The translations under genes were made by a program, and so were the position numbers. The notes under the pieces are model-generated. The model did not search any database and had not been told where the DNA came from. It saw nothing but the letters and a program-made list of their open reading frames with translations. From Peribacillus frigoritolerans (lineage in GTDB: Bacteria; Bacillota; Bacilli; Bacillales; Bacillaceae): DNA of 64,000 bases. The stretch covers positions 62,001 through 126,000 of the forward strand of contig NZ_SMZY01000003.1 in the NCBI RefSeq assembly GCF_004358755.1, in the 5' to 3' direction. Below are positions 51,070 to 60,668 of this stretch, piece by piece. The number at the start of each line of letters is the position of its first letter. Position 1 is the first letter of the stretch.

Positions 51070-52419
51070 TTATTTCAAACGCTTTTCAAGCTCTGCTTTC
51101 ACTTCTTCAAAACCAGGTTTGCCAAGTAAAGCAAACATGTTAACTTTGTATGCTTCAACACCAGGCTGGTCAAATGGATTAACTCCTAAAAGGTATCCGC
51201 TCATAGCACATGCTTTTTCGAAGAAATAAACCAGGTATCCGAATGTGTACTCGTTCATTTCCGGAAGGTTCACGATCAAGTTCGGAACGCCTCCGTCTGT
51301 ATGAGCAAGCATTGTGCCCTGGAATGCTTTTTTATTAACGAAATCAACTGTTTCTCCAGCTAAGTAATTTAAGCCGTCCAAATCATTCTCTTCCGCTTCA
51401 ATGGTTAATTCATGACGGGGCTTCTCAACGTTCAGCACCGTTTCAAATAGATCGCGGCGTCCTTCTTGAACGTATTGTCCCATTGAATGAAGATCCGTTG
51501 AGAAGTTTGCTGAAGCAGGGAAAATACCTTTTTGATCTTTTCCTTCACTTTCGCCAAACAGCTGCTTCCACCACTCTGCAAAATATTGAAGACCCGGCTC
51601 ATAGTTAATGAGCATTTCAATCGTTTTTCCGCGGTTATATAATGCATTTCTCACAGCGGCATATTGATAGGCAGCATTCTCTTCAAGCTCAGAATTTGCA
51701 AAGTCCTCCATAGCTGCTGCTGCACCTTTCATCATTTCTTCAATGTCAGCTCCTGCAGCAGCAATCGGCAATAAACCAACAGCTGTTAATACAGAATAAC
51801 GTCCGCCAACATCATCTGGAATAATGAATGATTCGTAGCCTTCTTCAGTCGCAAGTGTTTTTAAAGCACCGCGAGCTTTGTCTGTTGTTGCATAAATACG
51901 GGATTTAGCTTCAGCTTTGCCGTATTTTTCTTCAAGCAGCTTGCGGAAAATACGGAATGCAAGCGCAGGTTCTGTCGTTGTGCCTGATTTAGAAATAACA
52001 TTGATGGAGAAGTCTTTCCCCTCAAGAAGATCCATTAAGTCCTTCATGTATGTTGAGCTGATATTATTTCCAACAAAAATGATCTGAGGCGTTTTGCGCT
52101 GTTCTTTAGATAGCGCATTGTAGAAAGAATGGTTCAGCATTTCAAGAGCAGCACGTGCTCCAAGGTATGAACCGCCGATTCCGACAACTAAAAGAACATC
52201 TGAATCAGATTTGATTTTTTCAGCACTTTTTTGAATGCGTGCAAATTCTTCTTTATCATACTCAGACGGAAGATCAACCCATCCCAGATAGTCGCTTCCA
52301 GCACCTGTTTTTTCATGAATTGAATGATGCGCCACTTTAACGAAATCGCGCAAATATGTAAGTTCGTGTTCACCAAAAAATGACAACGCTTTAGAATAAT
52401 CAAAACGAACATGTGTCAT
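51070..52419 (-). CDS. pgi: Glucose-6-phosphate isomerase
   Basis: 449 residues, the short bacterial form. Motifs: [37 protein letters not shown] (phosphate loop), [15 protein letters not shown] and a C-terminal active lysine region [12 protein letters not shown]. Interconverts glucose-6-phosphate and fructose-6-phosphate. It is monocistronic with its own terminator, in the yug neighbourhood. Confidence 0.96.
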   Translation of the reverse strand: MTHVRFDYSKALSFFGEHELTYLRDFVKVAHHSIHEKTGAGSDYLGWVDLPSEYDKEEFARIQKSAEKIKSDSDVLLVVGIGGSYLGARAALEMLNHSFYNALSKEQRKTPQIIFVGNNISSTYMKDLMDLLEGKDFSINVISKSGTTTEPALAFRIFRKLLEEKYGKAEAKSRIYATTDKARGALKTLATEEGYESFIIPDDVGGRYSVLTAVGLLPIAAAGADIEEMMKGAAAAMEDFANSELEENAAYQYAAVRNALYNRGKTIEMLINYEPGLQYFAEWWKQLFGESEGKDQKGIFPASANFSTDLHSMGQYVQEGRRDLFETVLNVEKPRHELTIEAEENDLDGLNYLAGETVDFVNKKAFQGTMLAHTDGGVPNLIVNLPEMNEYTFGYLVYFFEKACAMSGYLLGVNPFDQPGVEAYKVNMFALLGKPGFEEVKAELEKRLK

Positions 52420-52531
52420 TGCAGTTCCTCCATCGCATATAAAAATTTTTATCCTCTTTCACTTTAACGAAACTGAGAGGGTAAATCAAGCGAGCCTCCT
52501 GATGTAAACGCGTCCAATTTAAAAATAAATA

Positions 52532-52556
52532 AAACACCCTGCTGAAACAGGGTGCT
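52532..52556 (-). terminator. Terminator of yugJ
   Basis: ACACCCTG/CAGGGTGCT stem with A/T runs, between pgi and yugJ. Confidence 0.82.
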
Positions 52557-52562
52557 CTGCTA

Positions 52563-53732
52563 TTAGAGAGATGCTCTCAAGATTGCAAGAACGTCTTCTT
52601 TATTCAGCTTTTTAAAGTTGCCGAACTCGCCATTAGCCATTGCTTTATCAGCAATCAGGTCAATCTTCTCGTCTGTGATGTCATAATCAGCAAGGCGGCT
52701 TGGGGCGCCTAAGCTGCTCCAGAATTCGCTTAACTTATCAATTCCTTCTAATGCGATATCACGATCTGATTTTCCTTCCGGGTCTACATTGAATACACGT
52801 TCAGCCACTTGTTTAAAGCGTCCAACATTTTCATCCAGCGTATGTCTCATCCAGTTAGGGAAAAGGATCGCGAGTCCGCCGGCGTGCGGAATGTCATAAA
52901 CAGCTGATACAGCATGCTCAATATTATGAGTAGCCCAATCGCCGCGGTATCCCATTTGCAGAGATCCGTTTAATGCAATTGTGCCTGAATACAGAATGGT
53001 TTCGCGAAGCTCATAATTTTCTAAGTCATTCATCAGCTTAGGAGCTGTTTCTATAACTGTTTTTAAAGTAGCTTCACAGAAACGATCCTGCAGCGGAGTG
53101 TTTTTCGTATGGTGGAAATATTGTTCAAACACATGGGACATCATGTCCACCATGCCATAAACTGTTTGGTCCTGCGGAACTGTATACGTGTTGACAGGAT
53201 CTAAAATAGAGAATTTCGGGAATGTCAGAGGACTTCCCCATCCGTATTTCTCTTGAGTTTCCCAGTTCGTGATAACAGAGCCTGCATTCATTTCAGATCC
53301 AGTTGCTGCTAATGTGAGAACTGTTCCAAAAGGGAGAGCTTCCGTCGGCATATGTTTTTTCGTAACAATATCCCAAGCATCTCCGTCATATTTGGCTCCT
53401 GCAGCGATAGCTTTTGTACAGTCAATGACGCTTCCTCCGCCTACGGCTAAAAGAAAGTCGATGTTTTCGCTTTTAGATAGGTTTACGCCACGTTTTACAG
53501 TCGATAACCTTGGATTTGGTTCAACTCCTGCAAGTTCAAACACGTTCGCTCCGATTTCCTCAAGCTGCGCAAGAACTTTGTCATATAAACCATTACGCTT
53601 AATGCTTCCGCCACCATAAACAAGGAGAACATTTTTGCCGTATTTAGGCACCTCTGTTTTTAGCTGTTCAAGCTGATCTTTACCAAAAATTAATTTAGTA
53701 GGATTATGGTATGTAAAATTTTCCACAATCAT
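52563..53732 (-). CDS. yugJ: Iron-containing NADH-dependent butanol/alcohol dehydrogenase
   Basis: 389 residues of the group III alcohol dehydrogenases. NAD(P) site [19 protein letters not shown]; metal ligands in [15 protein letters not shown] and [20 protein letters not shown]. It starts with [20 protein letters not shown] and aligns closely with B. subtilis YugJ. It reduces aldehydes at the expense of NADH. AAGGAGG-type site before the start. Confidence 0.9.
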   Translation of the reverse strand: MIVENFTYHNPTKLIFGKDQLEQLKTEVPKYGKNVLLVYGGGSIKRNGLYDKVLAQLEEIGANVFELAGVEPNPRLSTVKRGVNLSKSENIDFLLAVGGGSVIDCTKAIAAGAKYDGDAWDIVTKKHMPTEALPFGTVLTLAATGSEMNAGSVITNWETQEKYGWGSPLTFPKFSILDPVNTYTVPQDQTVYGMVDMMSHVFEQYFHHTKNTPLQDRFCEATLKTVIETAPKLMNDLENYELRETILYSGTIALNGSLQMGYRGDWATHNIEHAVSAVYDIPHAGGLAILFPNWMRHTLDENVGRFKQVAERVFNVDPEGKSDRDIALEGIDKLSEFWSSLGAPSRLADYDITDEKIDLIADKAMANGEFGNFKKLNKEDVLAILRASL

Positions 53733-53884
53733 CGCCTCCTTACTTTGTATAAATTAAGTATGACCTTTTTTCGATTATTTTTGCAAGAAATGCGCTTGGC
53801 AAACTCTTTTTGAACAGCATGAATAATTTGACCGGTATCTTCACATTCTATGAGTGCATTCACATATTTAAAGGAGGTAACAGC

Positions 53885-54118
53885 ATGAGCGCATTACAGC
53901 GAATTGCACTTGTACTTACTATTATCGGAGCGATAAACTGGGGTTTAATCGGTTTCTTCCAATTTGATTTAGTAGCTGCTATTTTCGGCGGCCAGGACGC
54001 TGCATTATCTAGAATTATCTATGGACTAGTGGGAATTGCAGGTCTTATCAACCTTGCCATCCTCTTCAAACCTGCAGCTGAACTCGGCCGTACAGAACCA
54101 AAACCGGAAGCACGATAA
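53885..54118 (+). CDS. yuzA: DUF378 small membrane protein
   Basis: 77 residues with two helices: LQRIALVLTIIGAINWGLIG and IIYGLVGIAGLINLAILF, separated by a short polar loop (GGQDAALSR). This is the complete DUF378 domain, as in B. subtilis YuzA. ATG 53885 has AAGGAGG seven bases upstream. Function unknown; followed by a strong terminator. Confidence 0.9.
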   Translation: MSALQRIALVLTIIGAINWGLIGFFQFDLVAAIFGGQDAALSRIIYGLVGIAGLINLAILFKPAAELGRTEPKPEAR

Positions 54119-54123
54119 AGAGT

Positions 54124-54153
54124 AAGCACCGGATTTTAATCCGGTGCTTTTTT
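54124..54153 (+). terminator. Terminator of yuzA
   Basis: AAGCACCGGAT/ATCCGGTGCTT perfect stem, 4-base loop, T run. Confidence 0.92.
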
Positions 54154-54160
54154 TATGCAA

Positions 54161-54195
54161 AAAAAAAGAATCCATCCAGCAGGATGCATCCTTTT
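54161..54195 (-). terminator. Terminator of yugI
   Basis: Minus-strand stem GGATGCATCC...GGATGGATTC followed by a long T run. Confidence 0.75.
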
Positions 54196-54202
54196 CATGT
54201 TC

Positions 54203-54601
54203 TTATTTATTTGTTTGTTTAGACTGCTCGATCCACTCTTCTAATTTTTCTTTAAGAGTGTTGAAACCTTGTGGAGTTTCATTAGAATAAGCAGGAGTTG
54301 CTTTCATTGTAGCTTGACGCTTTTTAGGCTTTTTAGGAGCTTCAGTTTGTGCTGGAGCTTCTTGAGTTGCACGAATTGAAAGGCTGATTTTTCCAGCTTG
54401 CTCGTCAACTGAAAGAACTTTTACTTGAACTTCATCGCCAACTTTTAATTGCTCGTTAATATCTTTAACAAAACCGTGTGCGATTTCAGAAATGTGAACT
54501 AAACCTTGTGTTGATTCATCTAATGCTACAAACGCTCCGTAGCGTTGGATTCCTGTTACTTTGCCTGTGTGAACAGAACCTGTTTCGTATTTTGTGCTCA
54601 T
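54203..54601 (-). CDS. yugI: S1 RNA-binding protein, general stress protein 13
   Basis: 132 residues. One S1 domain (~6-77): TGSVHTGKVTGIQRYGAFVA, GLVHISEIAHGFVKDINEQL, VGDEVQVKVLSVDE. A Lys/Pro/Ala-rich linker and a short helix follow. It is a general stress protein in B. subtilis and binds RNA or ribosomes. GGAGTG before the ATG. Convergent with yuzA. Confidence 0.92.
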   Translation of the reverse strand: MSTKYETGSVHTGKVTGIQRYGAFVALDESTQGLVHISEIAHGFVKDINEQLKVGDEVQVKVLSVDEQAGKISLSIRATQEAPAQTEAPKKPKKRQATMKATPAYSNETPQGFNTLKEKLEEWIEQSKQTNK

Positions 54602-54728
54602 GGTAACACTCCTATATAAGTTGTATTTTTCTCGTTTAATATACGCAATTTAAAACTATATCATATATCTCCATTTTTTTCAATGAAGTTTTTTATTTAT
54701 GTCAAGCATTTGAGCTCTCAGAAGATTG

Positions 54729-55252
54729 TCACTTCTTCTTTTCCATCAGCCAGCAATTCCGGTAAGCGCCTTCATGGAAAAGTCGTTTTGGCAGCAGTTT
54801 TACTTTTTTGAAACGCACTTTTCATAGCAGCGAATGGCACGCTCGTTAGTTGTCAGAGGATCCATGACCAATCGATCTGCATGAGCAAGCAGGCAGGAGG
54901 CCATCGCACCAATAACCTGCTTACCAAGTCCTCTGTTCCAACATTCGGGCTCACCTATGAATTGATCCATTCCAAGGACAACTCCATTTACATACCCGTA
55001 CAGTTCACGTTCTTCCTCACTTATTTCATAAAATTGCAGATATCCAATCGGGATATCATCATAGGCTATGATACATCTTACGGTTTCGTTATTCCGATCA
55101 TAAAATTTCTTTTCAGCCATTGCCAGTGAAAACGGTTTGTCCCTTCCCTCATAAAACTCCAGTACCCTGTTGTCAGAAAGCCACTTTGCCAATAAAACGC
55201 TATCCCTTCTTTCTAATTTACGTACTGAAAGCCTGTCAGTTTGAACCAGCAT
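54729..55252 (-). pseudogene. Frameshifted GNAT acetyltransferase, AAC(6')-like
   Basis: Residues 1-145 read as a GNAT protein with QFIGEPECWNRGLGKQVIGA (acetyl-CoA loop) and TTNERAIRCYEKC. The frame then stops nine bases later. Restoring one missing G after codon TGC gives GFKKVKLLPKRLFHEGAYRN then CWLMEKKK and a TGA at 54729, exactly the expected family C-terminus. A one-base deletion, real or from sequencing, has inactivated the gene. The family includes aminoglycoside 6'-acetyltransferases, but function here is unproven. Confidence 0.82.
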
Positions 55253-55345
55253 TTTGAACGCCTTCTTTTCATTGGAAAAACCGGGCTGAAAGTGCCCGGT
55301 TCAGGTTATGAAAATGGATACATGTCATTTGAGAATATATCTGCT

Positions 55346-56983
55346 TTACTGGTAAATAATCTTCGATGAATAATTTTGCTGATCGATTCTTAGTTCAAAA
55401 ATGTCAACAGAACCATCCTCATAGAAAAATTCTAATTTCACGTTATTTTCATCATATTTTTCACCTAGCTTATACAGCTTATTGGAAAGTGTTTGATACT
55501 CGGGAGCTTTATTTTGTATTTCACGTTCAAATTCCTCTTTTGACGGAGTCCCTTCTTCCTTATAAAGGAGTTCATAAGCAGTGTCTGTATCTCCCTTAAC
55601 AATTGTATACATATATAGTCGTATCACATCGGCAGGCTGGAGTTCATTTAGTGCTGTTTCGTTTCCATCATCCTTAAATGAAAGGTAGGCATTGTATATT
55701 CGATTTGATAAAGGAAACAAACTGAATTCTCTGCCTCCGTAAAACGATACTGCCGGACTTAAGCTTTCTGGTACTGTTACCTTATATTGCTGATATTCTT
55801 CTATTGTATTAAACCTAAAATTCTTCTCTTTTAAATAATTGTAGAATTCGGATACGGCAGCCGCGGTTTGACTATTTGGATCCTTTTCCATGACATATTC
55901 CATTGCCGACTTCCATTCCTCCTTCAAACGATTCTCTTCATCGATTGCAGGCGAGTTGTTAAGTCCTTTTAAGAGCAAGAACAGCCAAAATTCATACCGC
56001 TCTTTTAGCTTTTCACCATATTTAAAATTCGGATTTTTATTAATAAAGTCTTCTAATGCAACTGTCCGATCTGCAAGCTCCTGCGGTGTAATACTGACAG
56101 CACCGTCTTCTGTCACCTGAGCCTGATTTTCCATTTCAAAATACTGCTGCATTTGAGCGCTCGGCTTTAGTTCCGCTTCCAATAAACGCAGGTCAGACTG
56201 AAAGTTAATCATCCCTTCCCCTTCATGGTAAAAACGATACCCGCTGTCTCTGATCTCTTTTACGACTGGACCAGCTTCAGGGTCATCTGTGCCGGAACGA
56301 TTCAATTCGTCTGCAAAAGCAAACACATCTGTATATTGTAAGTTTTGTGAGACGGCCAGCCATTTTTCAAAGTAATATTCATTCATCATACGCTGTTTTT
56401 CAAGCAAACTGATGATTTCTTCATCTTTTATTTGCTGTCCTTCTTCAGCTTTCGCACGCAAATTTCTAAGCTGCTCACTTGGAACTGCGACATTTTGCCG
56501 AACCGTCTGCTTTACTTTATTGTAGTAATTTTCAAGCTCCTGCTTTGATTTAAAAGTATCTCTTTCCTCAAAATCAGCTGCAGCTTTTTTGGCATCTTGT
56601 ATAAAAGCATATTGTTCAGGATCAGCTATACTGACTTCTTTATCAAAAGCCGACAGATGATCATCATACAGCTGTCTGATTTCTTCATGCCTTGCTTCAA
56701 TTTCTTCAGCTGAAGGAGGCACTGCGGCTGCTGGAGGCTGGTCCCCTGTTCCTCCATTACGGTGCTCTTTTTGCATTAAAAGCTGTGTTCCTAAAAGTCC
56801 TGCTATAATCAAAACGCCAATAAAGCTTGCGGCATATAAGGTTTGTGCCGAGAAAAAGCTCCGCTTCTTTTTCTGTTCTATTTTAATTCGTTCCATAATT
56901 TTATCTGAAGAAGTCTGCACAGGCAGCTCCTGGTAGGATTGTTTTAAGTTCGATAATCTTTGCTCAAAGATTTGATCATCCAT
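55346..56983 (-). CDS. Probable membrane partner (anti-sigma-like) of the ECF sigma factor
   Basis: 545 residues. A short cytoplasmic N-terminus (~45 residues) precedes one helix (LYAASFIGVLIIAGLLGTQL). The large extracytoplasmic domain is rich in charged helices (YDDHLSAFDKEVSIADPEQ), with a C-terminal ~130-residue segment (VIRLYMYTIVKGDTDTAYEL). It overlaps the end of the sigma gene by eight bases (ATGGATGA), so it is co-translated. The position and topology fit a regulator that holds the sigma factor, but no zinc-binding anti-sigma motif is visible. Confidence 0.65.
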   Translation of the reverse strand: MDDQIFEQRLSNLKQSYQELPVQTSSDKIMERIKIEQKKKRSFFSAQTLYAASFIGVLIIAGLLGTQLLMQKEHRNGGTGDQPPAAAVPPSAEEIEARHEEIRQLYDDHLSAFDKEVSIADPEQYAFIQDAKKAAADFEERDTFKSKQELENYYNKVKQTVRQNVAVPSEQLRNLRAKAEEGQQIKDEEIISLLEKQRMMNEYYFEKWLAVSQNLQYTDVFAFADELNRSGTDDPEAGPVVKEIRDSGYRFYHEGEGMINFQSDLRLLEAELKPSAQMQQYFEMENQAQVTEDGAVSITPQELADRTVALEDFINKNPNFKYGEKLKERYEFWLFLLLKGLNNSPAIDEENRLKEEWKSAMEYVMEKDPNSQTAAAVSEFYNYLKEKNFRFNTIEEYQQYKVTVPESLSPAVSFYGGREFSLFPLSNRIYNAYLSFKDDGNETALNELQPADVIRLYMYTIVKGDTDTAYELLYKEEGTPSKEEFEREIQNKAPEYQTLSNKLYKLGEKYDENNVKLEFFYEDGSVDIFELRIDQQNYSSKIIYQ

Positions 56984-57533
56984 GAGTTTCACCTTCTTTC
57001 TTCTCGTGCTCCTCCAATAACTTCTTAAGCATCGCTTTTCCTCTTAAAATTCTTGTTTTCACAGTAGATAACGTGATTGACATGATTTCAGCAATCTCTT
57101 CATATTTAAGCTCATGAAAAAAATAGAGGACAATTGGAATTCTGTATTTTTCATCAAGTTTTTGAATGCATAGATGAAGAGTCCTGTCTTCTTCATTTTG
57201 AAGAACATGAGCTTCAACCTCCGGATAATCATAAGCAGGCTCGTTTTGAATTTTAAAGATCTTTTGCCTATTAGACATTCGTTTTCTTGCAGCATCGCGC
57301 GTCACATTCAAGGTTATTTTATAAAGCCATGTTGAAAATTTCGCTTTTGAAAATTGATCAAGAAAACGGTACACTCGTATAAATACTTCCTGTGTAATAT
57401 CATCTATATCATCGCGCCGGTTACCCAGCTGATAAGCAAACTTTTCAACAACTGGAGTGTATTTCTCAACAAGCTCTTGAAACGCATTCATATTGCCTTT
57501 TTTTGCTTTTAAAACCAACTCATCATCGTTCAT
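56976..57533 (-). CDS. ECF-family RNA polymerase sigma factor
   Basis: 185 residues. Region 2: AFQELVEKYTPVVEKFAYQL and DIDDITQEVFIRVYRFLDQF, KFSTWLYKITLNVTRD. Region 4: YRIPIVLYFFHELKYEEIAE, IMSITLSTVKTRILRGKAML. ATG 57533 has AAGGAGGG six bases upstream; an ATG seven codons earlier is less well placed. It is the first gene of a two-gene unit with a membrane partner and probably drives its own promoter. Confidence 0.9.
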   Translation of the reverse strand: MNDDELVLKAKKGNMNAFQELVEKYTPVVEKFAYQLGNRRDDIDDITQEVFIRVYRFLDQFSKAKFSTWLYKITLNVTRDAARKRMSNRQKIFKIQNEPAYDYPEVEAHVLQNEEDRTLHLCIQKLDEKYRIPIVLYFFHELKYEEIAEIMSITLSTVKTRILRGKAMLKKLLEEHEKKEGETHG

Positions 57534-57559
57534 GTTCTGCCCTCCTTCTGACATCTATG

Positions 57560-57587
57560 AAACGTGAGCTAATGACTATTTGTTTCA
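57560..57587 (-). promoter_or_regulatory. ECF-type autoregulatory promoter
   Basis: Minus strand TGAAAC, 17 bases, CGTTT, located about 30 bases before the sigma gene. TGAAAC with CGT is the usual -35/-10 pattern of Bacillus ECF sigma factors. Confidence 0.65.
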
Positions 57588-57646
57588 ATAAAAAGCTTTA
57601 GAATTTAGAAGCAGAATAATGTAAAAAAGAGGTTTATCCCTTAAAA

Positions 57647-57726
57647 AAAGGGGAATACTATTAGCGTATAAGCTTTCTAGTATTCCCCCCTTTTGTTTTT
57701 TGGACAAAACCTTAACGGTTTTGTCC
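57647..57726. terminator. Two hairpins between alaT and the sigma operon
   Basis: AAAGGGGAATACTA/TAGTATTCCCCCCTTT (57647-57693) and GGACAAAACC/GGTTTTGTCC (57702-57726) with T runs on the plus strand. The first is the probable alaT terminator. Confidence 0.7.
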
Positions 57727-57742
57727 ATTTTTTTATGAATGC

Positions 57743-58909
57743 CTACTGAAAATTCTTCATAAAAATAGAAATTCTTCTTAATGCCTCTTGCAGCTGCTCT
57801 AAGGAAGATGCGTATGAGCATCTGATAAAACCCTCTCCGCTTTCTCCAAAAACATGCCCAGGCACAACAGCTACCTTTTGTTCAAGCAGCAGCCGCTCAG
57901 CAAATTCTTCTGAACTTAGTCCAGTATTTACAATGGACGGAAACGCGTAGAAAGCTCCTCCCGGCAGATGGCAAGGCAGCCCGATTTCATTAAGAGTCTC
58001 AACGAAATAATTTCTTCTCTGCCTGTAGCTTTTTTTCATTTGTTCGACATCCTGCAGTCCGTTTTTCAGGGCTTCGATTGCTCCAAACTGAGCCATTGTT
58101 GGAGCGCACATCATTGAGTACTGATGAATTTTAAGCATAGCCTGAGACAGTTCAGCTGGAGCAGCAATAAAACCAAGGCGCCATCCAGTCATCGCAAAGC
58201 CTTTTGAAAAGCCTGATATTAAAATCGTCCTTTCATGCATTCCCTGTAAACTTGGGAAGCTGGTATAGGCCTCATCATATGTAAGTTCAGCATAAATCTC
58301 ATCAGCTAAAATGAGTAAATCGTGCTTTTCAGCCATGTTAGCGATTTGTTCGAGCTCCTGTTTGTTTAACACAGCACCTGTAGGATTGCTTGGCGAGCAG
58401 AGCAGCAATGCCTTTGTACGGTCTGTAATCGCCGCTTCTATTTGTTTTGGCAGAAGTTTAAACTGATCTTCTGCCTTAGTATGCAGCGGTACAGGCACCC
58501 CTCCTGCAAGCGATACTAATGGTCCATAAGAAACAAAGCACGGTTCCGGAATCAGCACTTCATCTAAAGGATTTGTGATTGCTCTTAACGCAATATCCAA
58601 AGCCTGACTGGCTCCTACAGTAACAATAACTTCATCCTCATAGCGATAAGAAACATTGAATTTCTTTTGCAAATATCGGACAATCTCCACTCTCAGCTCT
58701 GCAAGACCTGCATTTGCTGTGTAGGAAGTAAAGCCCTGCTCCAGCGATAAGATGCATGCTTCTCTGACATTCCATGAAGTGACAAAATCCGGTTCTCCGA
58801 CTCCAAGCGAAATAACACCTTCCATGCCAGCCGCAAGATCAAAGAACTTGCGGATGCCGGAAGGCTTTAATTGTGAAACGGTTTTAGATAGATACTTCTC
58901 TTGTGTCAT
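57743..58909 (-). CDS. alaT: Alanine aminotransferase (class I/II PLP aminotransferase)
   Basis: 388 residues. Motifs: GVISLGVGEPDFVTSWNVRE, SPSNPTGAVLNKQELEQIA, ILADEIYAELTYDEAY and the PLP lysine in LISGFSKGFAMTGWRLGF. It corresponds to B. subtilis AlaT (YugH), which makes alanine from pyruvate. The start codon overlaps the upstream alaR stop by four bases. Confidence 0.9.
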   Translation of the reverse strand: MTQEKYLSKTVSQLKPSGIRKFFDLAAGMEGVISLGVGEPDFVTSWNVREACILSLEQGFTSYTANAGLAELRVEIVRYLQKKFNVSYRYEDEVIVTVGASQALDIALRAITNPLDEVLIPEPCFVSYGPLVSLAGGVPVPLHTKAEDQFKLLPKQIEAAITDRTKALLLCSPSNPTGAVLNKQELEQIANMAEKHDLLILADEIYAELTYDEAYTSFPSLQGMHERTILISGFSKGFAMTGWRLGFIAAPAELSQAMLKIHQYSMMCAPTMAQFGAIEALKNGLQDVEQMKKSYRQRRNYFVETLNEIGLPCHLPGGAFYAFPSIVNTGLSSEEFAERLLLEQKVAVVPGHVFGESGEGFIRCSYASSLEQLQEALRRISIFMKNFQ

Positions 58910-59406
58910 GGAGACACCACTATTCGTCTGTCTTCATCATCCTGCTCGTAAATTTTGCCGTCATGCTTGTATTTTTTCAAAATAAAATGAGTCGTTGTTG
59001 AAAGCACGGAATCAAGCGTAGATAGCTTATCTGAAACAAAATGAGCAACCTCTGACATCGATCTGCCTTCAATCACAACAGATAAGTCGTAAGCCCCTGA
59101 CATGAGATAAACAGATTTCACTTCATTAAATCTGTATATCCGTTCTGCAATCGCATCAAAGCCTGTTCCTCTTTTTGGCGCGACCTTTACATCAATCATC
59201 GCTGTTACACCTTCATGGCCATCAACTTTGCGCCAGTTGACAGTTGTCGAATAATCAATAATAACCTTTAGTTCCTCAAGACGTTTAATCGTTTCAATCG
59301 TTTCTTCCTCTGACAGCTGCACCATTTTGGCTATTGCAAGAGGAGTCAGCCTGCTGTTTTCCTCTAAAAGCTCAAGTATTTCCGTTTCCTTTTGAGAAAG
59401 CTTCAT
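58906..59406 (-). CDS. alaR: Lrp/AsnC family regulator AlaR
   Basis: 166 residues. Helix-turn-helix KETEILELLEENSRLTPLAI, VQLSEEETIETIKRLEEL, then the RAM ligand domain (VTAMIDVKVAPKRGTGFDAI, SVYLMSGAYDLSVVIEGRS). It corresponds to B. subtilis AlaR (YugG), the activator of alaRT. AAGGAGG-type site upstream. First gene of a two-gene operon. Confidence 0.9.
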   Translation of the reverse strand: MKLSQKETEILELLEENSRLTPLAIAKMVQLSEEETIETIKRLEELKVIIDYSTTVNWRKVDGHEGVTAMIDVKVAPKRGTGFDAIAERIYRFNEVKSVYLMSGAYDLSVVIEGRSMSEVAHFVSDKLSTLDSVLSTTTHFILKKYKHDGKIYEQDDEDRRIVVSP

Positions 59407-59655
59407 TTCGTCGTCCTCCTTCTATCCATTAAGAATGTTCTGATAATTATAGCATGAACAGGAGAAAACAGACATGGGGGTTCTCCGTTTTTTTTCTTCA
59501 AAATACGGGTAGATTTTACATGAGTTATTTCGGGATTCAAGGTTAAAATAACAGAAACTTTCACGGCAAATATGCTGATAACCGTCAGCTTTTGTCAGCT
59601 TATACGAATTCATGTCTATAGGGGAAATTCAGAATAAATGCTGGAGTGAATGACT

Positions 59656-60483
59656 ATGGTGACTTTTGAAAATAAACAGGAATTTAAGATGAAGATACAA
59701 GGCATTCATGTTCATTACGAGCTCTATGAGAACGCTGGAAAACCTACAATGGTTTTGATTCATGGCTTTCTTTCTTCTACTTTCAGCTACCGGAGGCTGA
59801 TTCCGTATTTAAGAAATGAGTATAGAATTATTGCTGTTGACCTGCCTCCTTTTGGACAGTCGGAAAAGTCGATCGCATTTGTTTACTCATACCGCAATAT
59901 GGCTAAAGTCGTCATCGAGCTTTTAAAAAATCTTCATGTGGATGACGCCATTCTTGTAGGACATTCAATGGGCGGGCAAATTTCCTTGTACGCTTCAAAA
60001 GAAATGCCTGAAATGTTCAGAAAGGTTGTCCTTCTCTGCAGTTCAGGATATATGAAAAAATCTCATCCATCCCTTATTTTCGGCTCATATGTGCCTTATT
60101 TCTACCTTTGCATTAAACATATTATGAGCCGTCAGGGAGTATGGAAAAACCTTTGCAATGTCGTTTACGACCATTCTTTGATTGATCAGGAAATGATGGA
60201 TGGCTATATTCGGCCGTTTTATGATGACAGGATTTTTATGGCTTTATCACGTATGATTCGTGACCGTGAAGGTGATTTATCTGCAGAAGATTTAAGAAAA
60301 ATTGAAACACCGAGCCTGCTCATTTGGGGGCAGGAAGATAAAGTCGTTCCCGTACAGATCGGTGAACGCATGAACAAAGACCTTCCAAATTCTCATTTCT
60401 TTTCATTGAAAAACACAGGACACTTAGTTCCCGAGGAGCGTCCTGATTTTGTATCGGAGCGGATCTTCGAATTTTGTGTATGA
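59656..60483 (+). CDS. yugF: Alpha/beta hydrolase
   Basis: 275 residues. Fold markers: TMVLIHGFLSSTFSYRRLIP (oxyanion HG), the nucleophile elbow ILVGHSMGGQISLYAS, a catalytic aspartate in IWGQEDKVVPVQIGE and histidine in LKNTGHLVPEERPDF. Matches B. subtilis YugF; substrate unknown. ATG 59656 has GGAG nine bases upstream; an ATG at 59650 is an alternative. Confidence 0.9.
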   Translation: MVTFENKQEFKMKIQGIHVHYELYENAGKPTMVLIHGFLSSTFSYRRLIPYLRNEYRIIAVDLPPFGQSEKSIAFVYSYRNMAKVVIELLKNLHVDDAILVGHSMGGQISLYASKEMPEMFRKVVLLCSSGYMKKSHPSLIFGSYVPYFYLCIKHIMSRQGVWKNLCNVVYDHSLIDQEMMDGYIRPFYDDRIFMALSRMIRDREGDLSAEDLRKIETPSLLIWGQEDKVVPVQIGERMNKDLPNSHFFSLKNTGHLVPEERPDFVSERIFEFCV

Positions 60484-60488
60484 CATAC

Positions 60489-60620
60489 GAAAAGCGGAGT
60501 CGCCAGTTTAGCGCAGGCAGACAGATAAGGCTTCGCCAGTAAAGGCGCTTTTTGCCTTTACAGACGGATCCGTTCTGGCCGAGGGGCTAGGAGGTGAAGC
60601 TAGACATCAAAGCGCAAAAC
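60489..60620 (+). repeat. Dispersed Bacillaceae-type intergenic repeat
   Basis: A ~130-bp element beginning AAAAGCGGAGTCGCCAG and ending GAGGGGCTAGGAGGTGAAGC then TAGACATC, with an internal hairpin AAAGGCGC/GCCTTT. Its end recurs at 44823-44873, and its start (AAAAGCGGAATCGCCCG) at 60988-61004. The pattern resembles repeats scattered between genes in many Bacillaceae genomes. Confidence 0.65.
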
Positions 60621-60668
60621 TTTTTACTTTCTTATCTTAAAACAAAAAATGCAGCAGAGAACGGCCGA

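Noticed and set aside
57702-57726. T-box or riboswitch in front of the ECF sigma operon
   Set aside because: Only a simple hairpin with a T run is visible, no specifier loop or conserved T-box sequence, and it lies downstream of the alaT stop.
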